18,282 bases of DNA from CAYOFK01 sp964403185 (GCA_964403185.1 CAYOFK010000041.1:1-18282); one strand, 5' to 3'; numbered from the stretch's first letter, positions 8,376-17,023 are shown. Notes: generated from the letters alone by a model not told the origin. Translations and numbers: made by a program.

Positions 8376-9677
8376 ATGATTAGAAAAAGCAATATATCCC
8401 TGAAATCTTCCTGCAGCGGAACAGCTCAATTTGCCGGAGCCCTGTTGTTCAGAAACAGTTTCATCATTCTGGCTCTCTGTTCCTTTCTGACCGGCCCCTC
8501 ATATGCTCAGATCAGGGCGCCGGAGGCAAACACCTTTCGAACCACGCAATATACCAGCGGTGTTACACGTGTGGATACCATCTGGATTGTATGCAGTGAT
8601 CCCGGCACTGTCGTAAACCGCCTGGTTGCAAACCCGCCTGCCGGATTCCCGGTTGTGGATATTGAGTGGTCAAAATATAACGACACTACATACTCATACG
8701 ATCCTCCTTTTCTGTCTGAGACAGGAGTGTCCGTTTCCGAAGCTGGGAATTTAACCTCCGGCGGATACCGGGCAAGGATCACCGATGGAGGCATTCTGGA
8801 TACCTTGTTCCACGCCTGGCTGTTTATTGATACTCCACCTGTGGCAGCTACAATCCGGAATTTCACATGTTATTACCTGGCTTTAAACGGAACCGCACAG
8901 TATGCAAGGTTCTTCTATTACGATCCTGGAGATAATTCAAAAATCGAATTGCTTAATACCACTATGTTTGAATGGACATCTGTGCCGGAATCGGATATTC
9001 CATATCCAACTCTTGAGATTGATCCCATAACATATAATCCTCCGTTTGAGGACACCTGGTATTACCTTACAGTAACGGATGCAATGGGTTGTTCATCTGT
9101 AGATTCAGTGTTCTATGAATCCATAAATGTGAAAGCCGATTTTGAACCGCAGCCTGCTGAAGGTGAAGCACCCCTGGAGGTTGCTTTTACAAACAATTCC
9201 ATTAACGGGGTAGCATTCTACTGGGATTTTGGTGATGAACAGATCACCATTGAGGAAAATCCTGAGCCGCACATTTATTATATACCAAATGAGTATGAAG
9301 TGAAACTGGGAGCCAGAAGTGAATCGGGATGCACGGACACCCTGATATTTCAGTTTATTGTTGTGGAACCTTCTGCCCTGAACGTGCCCAACGTGTTTAC
9401 TCCAAATGCCGACGGCATAAATGATTACTTTTTTGTTGCCGCCAAATCCCTGCGTTCCATTCATGTCAGGGTCATGAATCGTAATGGGCGGAAGGTTTAT
9501 GATTTTAAAGGGGAAGGTGAAGCCCTCCGGGAATGGCGTGGATGGGATGGAAAAATCGGCACAAAGTATGCCAGCTCCGGTGTGTATTATTACGTGATAA
9601 ATGCCGTAGGCTGGGACGATGTCCAATATACTGAAAAAGTTTATCGCGGAACCCTTACCCTGATAGGAAGAAAATAG
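8376..9677 (+). CDS. Secreted PKD protein with type B (gliding-motility-associated) C-terminal sorting domain
   Basis: This is a predicted cell-surface or secreted protein exported by Sec and then by the type IX secretion system. An in-frame ATG exists at 8346, but the signal sequence starts better at the ATG at 8376: MIRK, Ser/Thr-rich lead, hydrophobic core NSFIILALCSFLTG, then SYA-Q cleavage. In the longer frame's numbering, a PKD domain occupies about 263-340 (NSINGVAFYWDFGDEQ, with WDFGD at 293-297). Residues about 346-443 are the type B sorting domain, beginning NVPNVFTPNADGINDYFFV and ending with YRGTLTLIGRK. The middle region (about 60-255) has no family I recognise. It is Tyr/Pro-rich and probably beta-structured. 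No T9SS core genes lie in the window. Confidence 0.9.
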   Translation: MIRKSNISLKSSCSGTAQFAGALLFRNSFIILALCSFLTGPSYAQIRAPEANTFRTTQYTSGVTRVDTIWIVCSDPGTVVNRLVANPPAGFPVVDIEWSKYNDTTYSYDPPFLSETGVSVSEAGNLTSGGYRARITDGGILDTLFHAWLFIDTPPVAATIRNFTCYYLALNGTAQYARFFYYDPGDNSKIELLNTTMFEWTSVPESDIPYPTLEIDPITYNPPFEDTWYYLTVTDAMGCSSVDSVFYESINVKADFEPQPAEGEAPLEVAFTNNSINGVAFYWDFGDEQITIEENPEPHIYYIPNEYEVKLGARSESGCTDTLIFQFIVVEPSALNVPNVFTPNADGINDYFFVAAKSLRSIHVRVMNRNGRKVYDFKGEGEALREWRGWDGKIGTKYASSGVYYYVINAVGWDDVQYTEKVYRGTLTLIGRK

Positions 9678-9782
9678 CTTTCCGGATCTTATGGCAAAAT
9701 ACGCTTTCTGTCTCAAAACATTCCCGTTCATTATGAATTCCTTTGAAAATAAAGTAAATTCCGGCAATGAAACTTTGTAACT

Positions 9783-11705
9783 ATGAATAGAATTATCGTA
9801 ACATTTATTGCAGGGATTGTTGCCCTGAATCTTCATGCACAAAGATCCCGGGTAGTTGAACATTGGACAGAATCTGACAAGGATTCGACCATTTATACAG
9901 TCGGGGGATACCGGCACGGTGTGAGTTTTTTTCCACAGGTCAGGCACTCGGATGTGGAATATGAAGCCGGGGATAAACTCAGCTTTGATGCCTTTCATAC
10001 CACAGATGTAATGTATACCTGGCTTGAACACTGGGCTGAAGAATATCCTGACCTGACAGACCTTTATGAGGTGGCGCAAAGTTTTGAAGGCCGGCCCATT
10101 TTACAGATTACTCTTACCAACAAGAAAACCGGAAAACACACCGACAAACCCGCAGCTTTTTTCGAGGGCAACAGGCACAGTGGTGAAATTACAGGCGCAG
10201 AGTCTGTACTATGGATGATCCAATACCTGCTCGAAAATTATGGTACCGATGAGGACATCACTCATTTGCTGGATACAAAAACAATATATGCACGGCCCGT
10301 AAACAATCCCGACGGCCATAATTTATATCTGCACACGGCACAAAGTAACCGGAGTACAACCAGGCCCACAGATAATGATCTGGACGGACTGCTGGATGAA
10401 GATGCCCCGGACGATCTGGATGGGGATGGAGTGATCCTCAGGATGCGGTGGAAAGATGAAGAAAAAGGCAGATATATTCCCGATCCTGACGATCCCTCCG
10501 GGCGGATCATGAAACGGGTGCCAGAGGGGGAAGGGATCTATAGCATGGCATCCGAAGGCATTGATAATGATGGCGACGGACGTATCAACGAAGACGGGAT
10601 CGGCGGACTTGACCTGCACCGGAATTATCCTGAAAACTGGCGGCCGGAACGGCAGGATGAAGCAACAGGCAGGGGATGGACACAGAGGGGAGCAGGAGCC
10701 TACCCTCTCAGTGAAACTGAGACCAGGTCGGTGGTTACTTTTCTCCTTTCGCATCCCCATATCTATATTGTTAATTCAATGGATACAAGGGTTCCAATGC
10801 ATTTAAGGGCACCCTCAACTTCGCCGTCAGAAGAACGTATGTATGATGAAGACCGGGAATGGTATGAGTATTTTGACACCCTTGGAAAACAAATAACAGG
10901 ATATTCCAGAGCAGGAGATGTATACCAGGACTACGGTGGAGGAAATCCAATATTTGGCCATGGCCCTGATTTTGGTTATTGGTATTACGGGGCCATCTGG
11001 TATGGTGATGAATTATGGAACGGTGCCCGGTTTAAGGATTATGATGAAGATGGGGATACCGATGAACTGGATCTGCTGAGATGGGATGATGAGGAAAACA
11101 ATGGTGATGGGTTTATTGAATGGACACCTGCGAAACATCCGGTATATGGTGAGGTGGAGTTGGGCGGATTTCATCCAAAGTTTTTCGCTCAGAATGCCCC
11201 TGCAAAACATTTATTGCCCTGGGTCAGAAACCAGGCATTGTTCAACCTGGAAATGGTGAAGCATCTGCCTCAGGTGGAATGGGATGATGTAAAAGTGAAA
11301 AAACTTAAAACCTATAAAAATGACTCGGCGGATTATCTGATTAAAGTCCGCTTTTACAATACCGGTAAACTGCCAACCGCCCTGAAGCAGGCCTATCTTG
11401 TTAAGATCGTCAGGCAGGACCAGGCTAAAATCATGTTTGATAAAAAATGGTTTGTTGGGGAAACTCCGGCCTTGAAGATATTGTCAGAGAATCCACCCCG
11501 CAGGCAGTTTTCTTATTTTAGAGGCTCAGATCCCTCTGTCCAATCATCAGAAACAAAAAAATGTGGCTTTACCATGGGCGGAGCCTCAACAACAGCAGAA
11601 TTTAAAATCCGGGTTTATAAACCAGGAAGTTATACAGGGAAAGCCAGTGTTCAAACAACACGGGCCGGCGTTCTGAAACCGGTGGAATTTGAGCTGAAGT
11701 TCTGA
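9783..11705 (+). CDS. M14-family zinc carboxypeptidase homologue with Ca-binding-type insert loops
   Basis: This 640-residue exported protein has a signal peptide (MNRIIVTFIAGIVALNLHAQ, cleavage after HAQ) and an M14 carboxypeptidase domain (about 70-490). Visible M14 features are the HxxE zinc pair in GNRHSGEITGAES (H132, E135), RPVNNPDGH (171-179), LDLHRNYPENW (276-286, the substrate-carboxylate site) and GDELW, with the likely catalytic Glu at 410. Acidic loops of the DxDxDG type interrupt the domain at 197-216, 261-271 and 419-443 and look able to bind calcium. Two key positions are unusual: H279 where related enzymes have Asn (DLNRN), and D334 where they have the third zinc-ligand His. 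The C-terminal about 140 residues look beta-rich. I see no T9SS sorting domain, so it is probably periplasmic. Activity is uncertain. Confidence 0.88.
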   Translation: MNRIIVTFIAGIVALNLHAQRSRVVEHWTESDKDSTIYTVGGYRHGVSFFPQVRHSDVEYEAGDKLSFDAFHTTDVMYTWLEHWAEEYPDLTDLYEVAQSFEGRPILQITLTNKKTGKHTDKPAAFFEGNRHSGEITGAESVLWMIQYLLENYGTDEDITHLLDTKTIYARPVNNPDGHNLYLHTAQSNRSTTRPTDNDLDGLLDEDAPDDLDGDGVILRMRWKDEEKGRYIPDPDDPSGRIMKRVPEGEGIYSMASEGIDNDGDGRINEDGIGGLDLHRNYPENWRPERQDEATGRGWTQRGAGAYPLSETETRSVVTFLLSHPHIYIVNSMDTRVPMHLRAPSTSPSEERMYDEDREWYEYFDTLGKQITGYSRAGDVYQDYGGGNPIFGHGPDFGYWYYGAIWYGDELWNGARFKDYDEDGDTDELDLLRWDDEENNGDGFIEWTPAKHPVYGEVELGGFHPKFFAQNAPAKHLLPWVRNQALFNLEMVKHLPQVEWDDVKVKKLKTYKNDSADYLIKVRFYNTGKLPTALKQAYLVKIVRQDQAKIMFDKKWFVGETPALKILSENPPRRQFSYFRGSDPSVQSSETKKCGFTMGGASTTAEFKIRVYKPGSYTGKASVQTTRAGVLKPVEFELKF

Positions 11706-11833
11706 TGATATGATTACGGCCTGCGGCCGGACGCTGCCCATGTTCCCACGCTCAGTGGACAGATGAACTCCAACTTTTCGCCTCCGCTTGTAGTTTTGTT
11801 GATTTGGATCTTTGCATTAGCACGCACTAATTT

Positions 11834-11965
11834 GGGGCTGTCTCAAAAGTCAGATTACATATCATTCCTGCGAAAGCAGGAATCCATAAAAGCCTGATTT
11901 TCACATTACAAAGATTCCGTATCAAGTACGGAATGATGCCATTATGTTGCTTTTGAGACAGCCCC
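11834..11965. mobile_element. MITE-like element with 16-bp perfect terminal inverted repeats
   Basis: A 132-bp non-coding element is bounded by GGGGCTGTCTCAAAAG (11834-11849) and its exact reverse complement (11950-11965). GGGGCTGTCTCAAAA-type ends resemble insertion-sequence termini, so this is probably a non-autonomous derivative. Inside are two perfect hairpins. One is at 11864-11883, with 8-bp arms around GAAA. The other is at 11914-11934, with arms ATTCCGTA/TACGGAAT around 5 nt. No transposase and no clear target-site duplication are visible. Confidence 0.75.
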
Positions 11966-12082
11966 TACCCGACTGCAAGGAGGGGGAGGTGGTTCCTGCC
12001 GCCAACCGCCAATATGCAAGCATTCGTGGCCTTCCCTCCGCGCCCCGTGCCCTTTGCGCCGCTCTGTGTAACATCTTTCCCC

Positions 12083-12115
12083 CTTCAACTCCTGCCGGCA
12101 GGCAAGGCTTCAACT
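12083..12115. repeat. Palindrome CCTGCCGGCAGG flanked by 8-bp direct repeats
   Basis: A perfect 12-bp palindrome at 12091-12102 lies between two copies of CTTCAACT (12083-12090 and 12108-12115). GC-rich palindromes of this kind recur in intergenic DNA of many bacteria. No function can be assigned here. Confidence 0.4.
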
Positions 12116-12181
12116 TTCGACCTCCTTCTCATCAGTTACACTTTTGGAATTTGATGATTGGAAATTATTGGAATTCGTATC

Positions 12182-12212
12182 TTTATGTACATATCTGGTC
12201 GACATAATTTTA
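12182..12212 (+). promoter_or_regulatory. Candidate promoter of the TonB-dependent receptor gene
   Basis: TTTA (12182-12185), 19 nt, then TAATTTTA (12205-12212). Each box has one mismatch to TTTG-N19-TAnnTTTG and the spacing is correct. It lies about 90 bp before the preferred start codon. Confidence 0.4.
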
Positions 12213-12303
12213 GTACTCATCTGAATTATTCTAATCATTTTGTATGAACCGGATTGTTGAACCGGCACAGTATCTTACTGGATTAGGCAGTATGCTTTTG
12301 GAA

Positions 12304-14685
12304 ATGAAAAGAAACCTGTTTTTATTATTATTTCTTTTAACTGTTTTTTCATCTGTGGTACATGCCCAAAACCTCACGCAGGTAATACGCGGGCGGGTGG
12401 TGGATGAAACAACCCGCTTTCCGCTTATCGGGGCCAATGTTATTCTTTTGAATTCCGATCCCGTAAAAGGAACTTCCACAGACAAAGATGGTTGGTTTTA
12501 TCTGGAAGATGTACCTCTGGGCAGACAGTCCATTGAGATCAGGTATGTTGGATACAGACCGGGAGTTGTCAGCAACATGCTGATAACCAGCGCTAAAGAA
12601 GTTGTTCTTGAGATAAAACTTGTTGAGAAAGTAGTTCACATAGACGAAATAACTGTCAGGCCAACGACCAGAAAAGACCGGGCCCTGAATGAAATGGCAC
12701 TGGTAAGTGCCCGCTCATTTACGGTTGAGGAAACGGAACGATTCGCAGGCAGCCTCGGAGATCCTGCCCGTATGGTTTCAAACTATGCCGGAGTGATGAT
12801 ACAGAACGACTCAAGAAATGACATCATCATCAGGGGGAATGCACCCATTGGCTTATTGTGGAGACTCGAGAATGTGAATATTCCTAACCCAAATCATTTT
12901 GGGACCCTTGGCACTACCGGCGGCCCCATAAGCATATTGAACAATAACCTGCTTTCAAACTCCGATTTTCTTACCGGGGCATTTCCGGCAGAATATGGGA
13001 ATGCACTTTCGGGTGTTTTTGACCTGAACATGCGCTCAGGAAATAACCAGGTGCGCGAATATACCGGGCAGGTGGGATTCAATGGTTTTGAACTGGGAGC
13101 TGAAGGCCCGTTTACAGTGCGCAAATCCGGACCTAAAGCTTCCTATCTGGCGAATTTCAGATACTCCACCCTGGAAGTTTTTAATAAAATTGGTATCAAT
13201 ATAGGCACGGGCGAAGCCATTCCAAAATATAAAGACCTTACCTTTATAGTGGATATTCCCGGTGTAAAATCAGGGAGGTTTAAAATATTCGGATTGTGGG
13301 GCGACAGTTTTATTGACATCGGCAGAGAAACTTCCGATACGGCCGGCAACTCATATCTCCCCAGGGGAATGGCTGCAGACTATGGTTCCGGCCTTGCAGT
13401 GGCAGGATTGTCGCACACCTATTTTTTTAACGAAAATACCAGGATAAAATCCACCCTGTCATACCAGACGACCAATGCCACTGCAAAAGTTGATTCGGTA
13501 CGAAATAACGGGCTGAATACATATCCCTATTATGGCAGCAGTCAATCAGAAAACATACTCTCATTGTCGGTGGCATTTACAAAAAAGATAAACAAACGTC
13601 ATAATTACGGACTGGGTTTTGATATCAACCGGTATGCGGTGGATTTCAGTGATAGTATTTATCGGTACAACTTCAGGAAGTTCATTTATATTACCGATGT
13701 TAGCGGAGACTTGATGTTTTTTCAGGCATACGGACAATGGCAATTCAGGATCAGTGATGAACTGACTGTTTATGCAGGTTTGCACTTTCAGTATTTTGGT
13801 TTAAACGGGGACCATGCTTTTGAGCCGAGGGCAAGTGTGAAGTGGCAGTTCAGGCAGAACCAGTCGCTGAGCCTGGGGATAGGTAAACACAGTCAGATGC
13901 AGCCCCGGATAGTATATTTTTATGAAACATTCGATACCCTTAACCATTCCTATTTTCGTACTAATGAAAACCTGAAGTTCACCAGAAGCGATCACTACGT
14001 TCTTGGATATGACTACAGCATACCAAACAGGTTCAGGATTAAACTGGAAGCCTATTACCAGTATCTTTATGATGTTCCTGTAAAAGAATCATTTCCTGAA
14101 TTTTCTATGCTGAATGCCGGCGATTATTTTGTTATTCCCATTGAAGACAGCCTGGTGAATGAAGGTACTGGGTATAACTACGGAATTGAAATGACCATTG
14201 AAAAATTCCTCGGTAAGGGATACTATTTCCTGATGACAACCTCCCTGTTTGATTCAAAATACCGGGGTTTTGACAGAGAAGTGAGAAATACCGCTTTCAA
14301 TGGAAGCTTTGTGATGAATCTGCTGGGAGGATATGAAGTTGAACTTGGCCGAAATAAAATGCTTACACTGGATCTGAAAACCACCTGGGCCGGAGGGAAA
14401 CGTCATGTTCCGGTTGATGTGAACAAATCTGAATCAGAAAAGAAGGAGATACGCGATTGGAGCCAGGCATATGTACGCAGATACTCTGATTATTTCAGAA
14501 CCGATATCCGGGTGGGATTTAAGATCAACGGGAAAAAAACCAGTCAGGAATGGGCACTGGACCTTCAAAATATCACGGCACACAAGAACATTTTTATGGA
14601 AGGTTTTGATATAGAAAAGGGCACTGTTTATAATGTGTATCAACAAGGGTTTTTCCCAATATTACTTTACAGGATCAGGTTTTAA
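12304..14685 (+). CDS. TonB-dependent outer-membrane receptor with CarboxypepD_reg-like domain
   Basis: This is an outer-membrane beta-barrel receptor for energised import of a ligand. The open frame begins at 12244, but the third ATG at 12304 is chosen because it gives a classic signal peptide: MKRN, a Leu/Phe-rich core, then HAQ. In the longer frame's numbering, the order is a carboxypeptidase-regulatory-like domain (about 43-130: IRGRVVDETTRFPLIGANV, with YVGYRPG), a linker, a plug domain (about 145-265, including NDIIIRGNAPIGLLWRLENV and GAFPAEYGNALSGVFDLNMRSG), and a long barrel ending in a terminal Phe (LYRIRF). No SusD-type lipoprotein gene follows, so it is not a SusC/D pair. The ligand is unknown. 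The neighbouring M14 homologue makes a peptide conceivable, but that is inference. It converges on the EF-G2 gene with a 21-bp gap. Confidence 0.92.
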   Translation: MKRNLFLLLFLLTVFSSVVHAQNLTQVIRGRVVDETTRFPLIGANVILLNSDPVKGTSTDKDGWFYLEDVPLGRQSIEIRYVGYRPGVVSNMLITSAKEVVLEIKLVEKVVHIDEITVRPTTRKDRALNEMALVSARSFTVEETERFAGSLGDPARMVSNYAGVMIQNDSRNDIIIRGNAPIGLLWRLENVNIPNPNHFGTLGTTGGPISILNNNLLSNSDFLTGAFPAEYGNALSGVFDLNMRSGNNQVREYTGQVGFNGFELGAEGPFTVRKSGPKASYLANFRYSTLEVFNKIGINIGTGEAIPKYKDLTFIVDIPGVKSGRFKIFGLWGDSFIDIGRETSDTAGNSYLPRGMAADYGSGLAVAGLSHTYFFNENTRIKSTLSYQTTNATAKVDSVRNNGLNTYPYYGSSQSENILSLSVAFTKKINKRHNYGLGFDINRYAVDFSDSIYRYNFRKFIYITDVSGDLMFFQAYGQWQFRISDELTVYAGLHFQYFGLNGDHAFEPRASVKWQFRQNQSLSLGIGKHSQMQPRIVYFYETFDTLNHSYFRTNENLKFTRSDHYVLGYDYSIPNRFRIKLEAYYQYLYDVPVKESFPEFSMLNAGDYFVIPIEDSLVNEGTGYNYGIEMTIEKFLGKGYYFLMTTSLFDSKYRGFDREVRNTAFNGSFVMNLLGGYEVELGRNKMLTLDLKTTWAGGKRHVPVDVNKSESEKKEIRDWSQAYVRRYSDYFRTDIRVGFKINGKKTSQEWALDLQNITAHKNIFMEGFDIEKGTVYNVYQQGFFPILLYRIRF

Positions 14686-14706
14686 CGGTATTCCTGCTGG
14701 CATGTT

Positions 14707-16863
14707 CTACTCATCCGCTTGTCCGTCTTCGTATGCTTTCAGCAAGTCTCCCTGGAGGTCGCCGGGAACCTGGGCATACTCTGAAAATTTCATGCTGTAC
14801 ATCGCCCGGCCATTGGTCAGTGAACTCAGTGCGGTGGAATACTTATTCATCTCTGCCAGCGGCACTTTGGCTGAAATTTTTTCAAATCCCTTTTCACTGC
14901 TCATGCCCAGCACCATGCCACGGCGGCCCTGAAGATCACTCATCACATCACCCATACGATCGGAAGGAACAAGGATCTCAACTTCATAAATGGGTTCCAT
15001 GATCTTTGGTCCGGCCTCTCTGAAAGCAGCACTAAAGGCATTTCTGCCTGCCAGCTTAAATGAGATCTCATTTGAATCGACCTGGTGCATTTTCCCGTCA
15101 TACACCGCCACACGGATATCGCGGGCATAAGATCCTGTTAATGGGCCTTCTTCCATTTTTTCCATCACGCCTTTCAGGATGGCAGGCAGGAACCGGGCAT
15201 CAATAGAGCCCCCCACAATGCAATTATAAAATATCAGTTTTCCACCCCATGGCAGAATATGCTCATCCTTATTACGGACATTTATCTTGATCACCTTTCC
15301 GCCAACATTATAGGAAGTTGGATCCGGAGAGCCTTCAATATAAGGTTCAATAACCAGGTGTACCTCCCCAAACTGGCCGGCTCCACCCGATTGTTTCTTA
15401 TGCCTGTAATCGGCTTGTGAAATCCTGGTGATGGTTTCACGGTAAGGGATCTTTGGGGCAATAAATTCCGTCTCAATTTTGAAAACGTTATCCAGATGCC
15501 ATTTTAAAATATTCAGGTGGTATTCTCCCTGTCCGTGAATGATGATCTGTTTTAATTCTTTTGAATATTCAATGATGATGGTGGGATCTTCGTCATGCAT
15601 CCTTGAAAGGATCTCACCAAGTTTCTCATCTTCACCTTCGACAATTGTTTTAATTGCCGCCCTGTATTTTGGTTCAGGAAAGTTGATGGGCTTAAATGAC
15701 CAATTCTGCCCTCCGGCATTCAGTGTATGGTTTGTTTTTGTGCTCTTTAGCTTTACAGTGGCCCCAATATCTCCGGCTGACATTTTACCAACCTTTTCAC
15801 GCTTCTTACCGGCAGAGACATGTATTTGAGAAATTCGTTCTTTGTTATTTTTATTGACATTCACCAGGTCATTGCCCTCAGCAACCTCTCCTGACATTAC
15901 CTTGAAATAATTCACTTCTCCAATATGTTCCTCAATAGAGGTCTTAAAAACAAACAGGGAGGTTGGCCCGGAAGCTTCACATTTTATCTCTTTCCCTTCA
16001 GCATTTTTAACTGCAGGCACTTCATCCGGGGCAGGAATGGCATTGACAATAAACTCCATGATCCGTTCTACACCCATGTTGTTTTTTGCCGAAGCACAAA
16101 AAACCGGAAAAATGCCCCTTTGGATCAATCCCATCTTAATGCCCTGGCGCATCTCATCTTCCGTAAGGGATTCATTTTCAAAGAACAGTTCCATTAAGGC
16201 TTCATCATTTTCCGCGGCCTTTTCAACCATCTCATTGTGCAGCTCATCAGCACGTTCTTTATGCTCATCAGGAATGTCAGATGCCCGGGCAGCGCCACCG
16301 CCGGAAGGGAATTTGTACATTTTCATGGTAATGACATCTACAAACGAATCAAAAGCAACCCCTTCATTTACAGGAAATTGGGCGGCAACAACGTTGCCTC
16401 CAAAACGCTCTTTCAGCATCTCCATGGCCTTTTCATAATTAGATTTTTCATGATCCAGACCATTAATAACAAATACCAGGGCTTTGTTCTCAGAGCCTGA
16501 ATGCCTGAATTGAATGTCTGTTCCAACCTCCACACCATTAGGTGCGCTGACTATCATCAGGCCGGCTTCTACTGCTGTCAGTGAAGAAATCACACCACCT
16601 ACAAAATCATCCAGACCGGGTGCATCCAGAATGTTGATTTTTTTATCCCGGAATTCGCTGTAAAGTACCGTAGAGAAAATAGAATTCCCATTCTCATGCT
16701 CTATCTGGTTATAATCACTGGCCGTATTTTTGGCCTCAACAGAACCCCTGCGATCTATCACTTTTCCATTAAAAAGCATGGCCTCAGCAAATGTGGTTTT
16801 ACCGGATCCTGAATTTCCCAGCAACACTATATTCCTGATTTGGTCGGTCTGGTATGTCTTCAT
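14707..16863 (-). CDS. fusA2: Elongation factor G paralogue (EF-G2 type) with degenerate GTPase centre
   Basis: This 718-residue ribosomal translocase homologue has the five-domain EF-G layout. The G domain carries P loop GNSGSGKT (16-23), DAPG (80-83) and NGLD (134-137) in place of the usual AHIDAGKT, DTPGH and NKxD. Switch I reads EHENGNSI (55-62) instead of EQERGITI, and residue 84, the catalytic His of switch II in EF-G, is Leu. Domains II-V are well conserved (IPYRETIT, YRHKKQSGGAGQFGEV, SNEISFKLAGRNAFSAAF, SDRMGDVMSDLQGRRGMVLGM). From memory it closely resembles Bacteroides thetaiotaomicron EF-G2 (BT2167), a paralogue reported to support translation without GTP hydrolysis and to be induced under carbon limitation. 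A good promoter lies upstream. The symbol is given by analogy. Confidence 0.9.
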   Translation of the reverse strand: MKTYQTDQIRNIVLLGNSGSGKTTFAEAMLFNGKVIDRRGSVEAKNTASDYNQIEHENGNSIFSTVLYSEFRDKKINILDAPGLDDFVGGVISSLTAVEAGLMIVSAPNGVEVGTDIQFRHSGSENKALVFVINGLDHEKSNYEKAMEMLKERFGGNVVAAQFPVNEGVAFDSFVDVITMKMYKFPSGGGAARASDIPDEHKERADELHNEMVEKAAENDEALMELFFENESLTEDEMRQGIKMGLIQRGIFPVFCASAKNNMGVERIMEFIVNAIPAPDEVPAVKNAEGKEIKCEASGPTSLFVFKTSIEEHIGEVNYFKVMSGEVAEGNDLVNVNKNNKERISQIHVSAGKKREKVGKMSAGDIGATVKLKSTKTNHTLNAGGQNWSFKPINFPEPKYRAAIKTIVEGEDEKLGEILSRMHDEDPTIIIEYSKELKQIIIHGQGEYHLNILKWHLDNVFKIETEFIAPKIPYRETITRISQADYRHKKQSGGAGQFGEVHLVIEPYIEGSPDPTSYNVGGKVIKINVRNKDEHILPWGGKLIFYNCIVGGSIDARFLPAILKGVMEKMEEGPLTGSYARDIRVAVYDGKMHQVDSNEISFKLAGRNAFSAAFREAGPKIMEPIYEVEILVPSDRMGDVMSDLQGRRGMVLGMSSEKGFEKISAKVPLAEMNKYSTALSSLTNGRAMYSMKFSEYAQVPGDLQGDLLKAYEDGQADE

Positions 16864-16909
16864 GTTTATGGTGTTTAGAATAGAATGAATACGCCAAATT
16901 TTAGCGAGG

Positions 16910-16940
16910 CAAAAATAACAATTTTTTAATTACCCGGAAA
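16910..16940 (-). promoter_or_regulatory. Bacteroidota promoter of the EF-G2 gene
   Basis: On the minus strand, TTTC (16940-16937), 19 nt, then TATTTTTG (16917-16910). This is a perfect -7 box with one mismatch at -33. The predicted transcript start is roughly 40 nt before the ATG at 16863. I did not recognise a binding site for a carbon-starvation regulator. Confidence 0.65.
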
Positions 16941-17023
16941 AGAAATTCTGAGGATAGAACACAAAAATTCATTACTTTTAAATAAATAAAGGATCAGATC
17001 CAAACGGAGAAAAACAAAAACCC

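Larger units (their letters stand above)
11706..12303. other. Long intergenic region with repeat elements
   Basis: No convincing gene lies between the M14 homologue and the TonB-dependent receptor. The region holds a CGGCC-TGC-GGCCG hairpin (11717-11729), a MITE-like element (11834-11965), a GC-rich block (about 11966-12125) with a 12-bp palindrome, and an AT-rich end carrying a candidate promoter. The short open frames here (for example 11944-12207 plus and 12113-11922 minus) run through the element and resemble no protein. Confidence 0.6.

Noticed and set aside
9105..10079. A 324-codon open frame on the minus strand
   Set aside because: It overlaps two well-supported plus-strand genes (sorting-domain protein and M14 homologue), and its translation has no recognisable motif. 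It looks like an antisense shadow.
11834..11965. Hairpins considered as a small CRISPR-like array or riboswitch
   Set aside because: The two hairpins are not identical direct repeats with regular spacers, and terminal inverted repeats explain the element better as a MITE. No riboswitch core was recognised.
11944..12207. Open frames on both strands inside the repeat-bearing gap
   Set aside because: They start inside the MITE terminal region, run through low-complexity and palindromic DNA, and encode no recognisable protein.
9783..14685. M14 homologue plus TonB-dependent receptor as a peptide-uptake operon
   Set aside because: They are separated by about 540-600 bp containing a mobile element and a candidate promoter, so co-transcription is unlikely. 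No SusD partner or peptide transporter is present.
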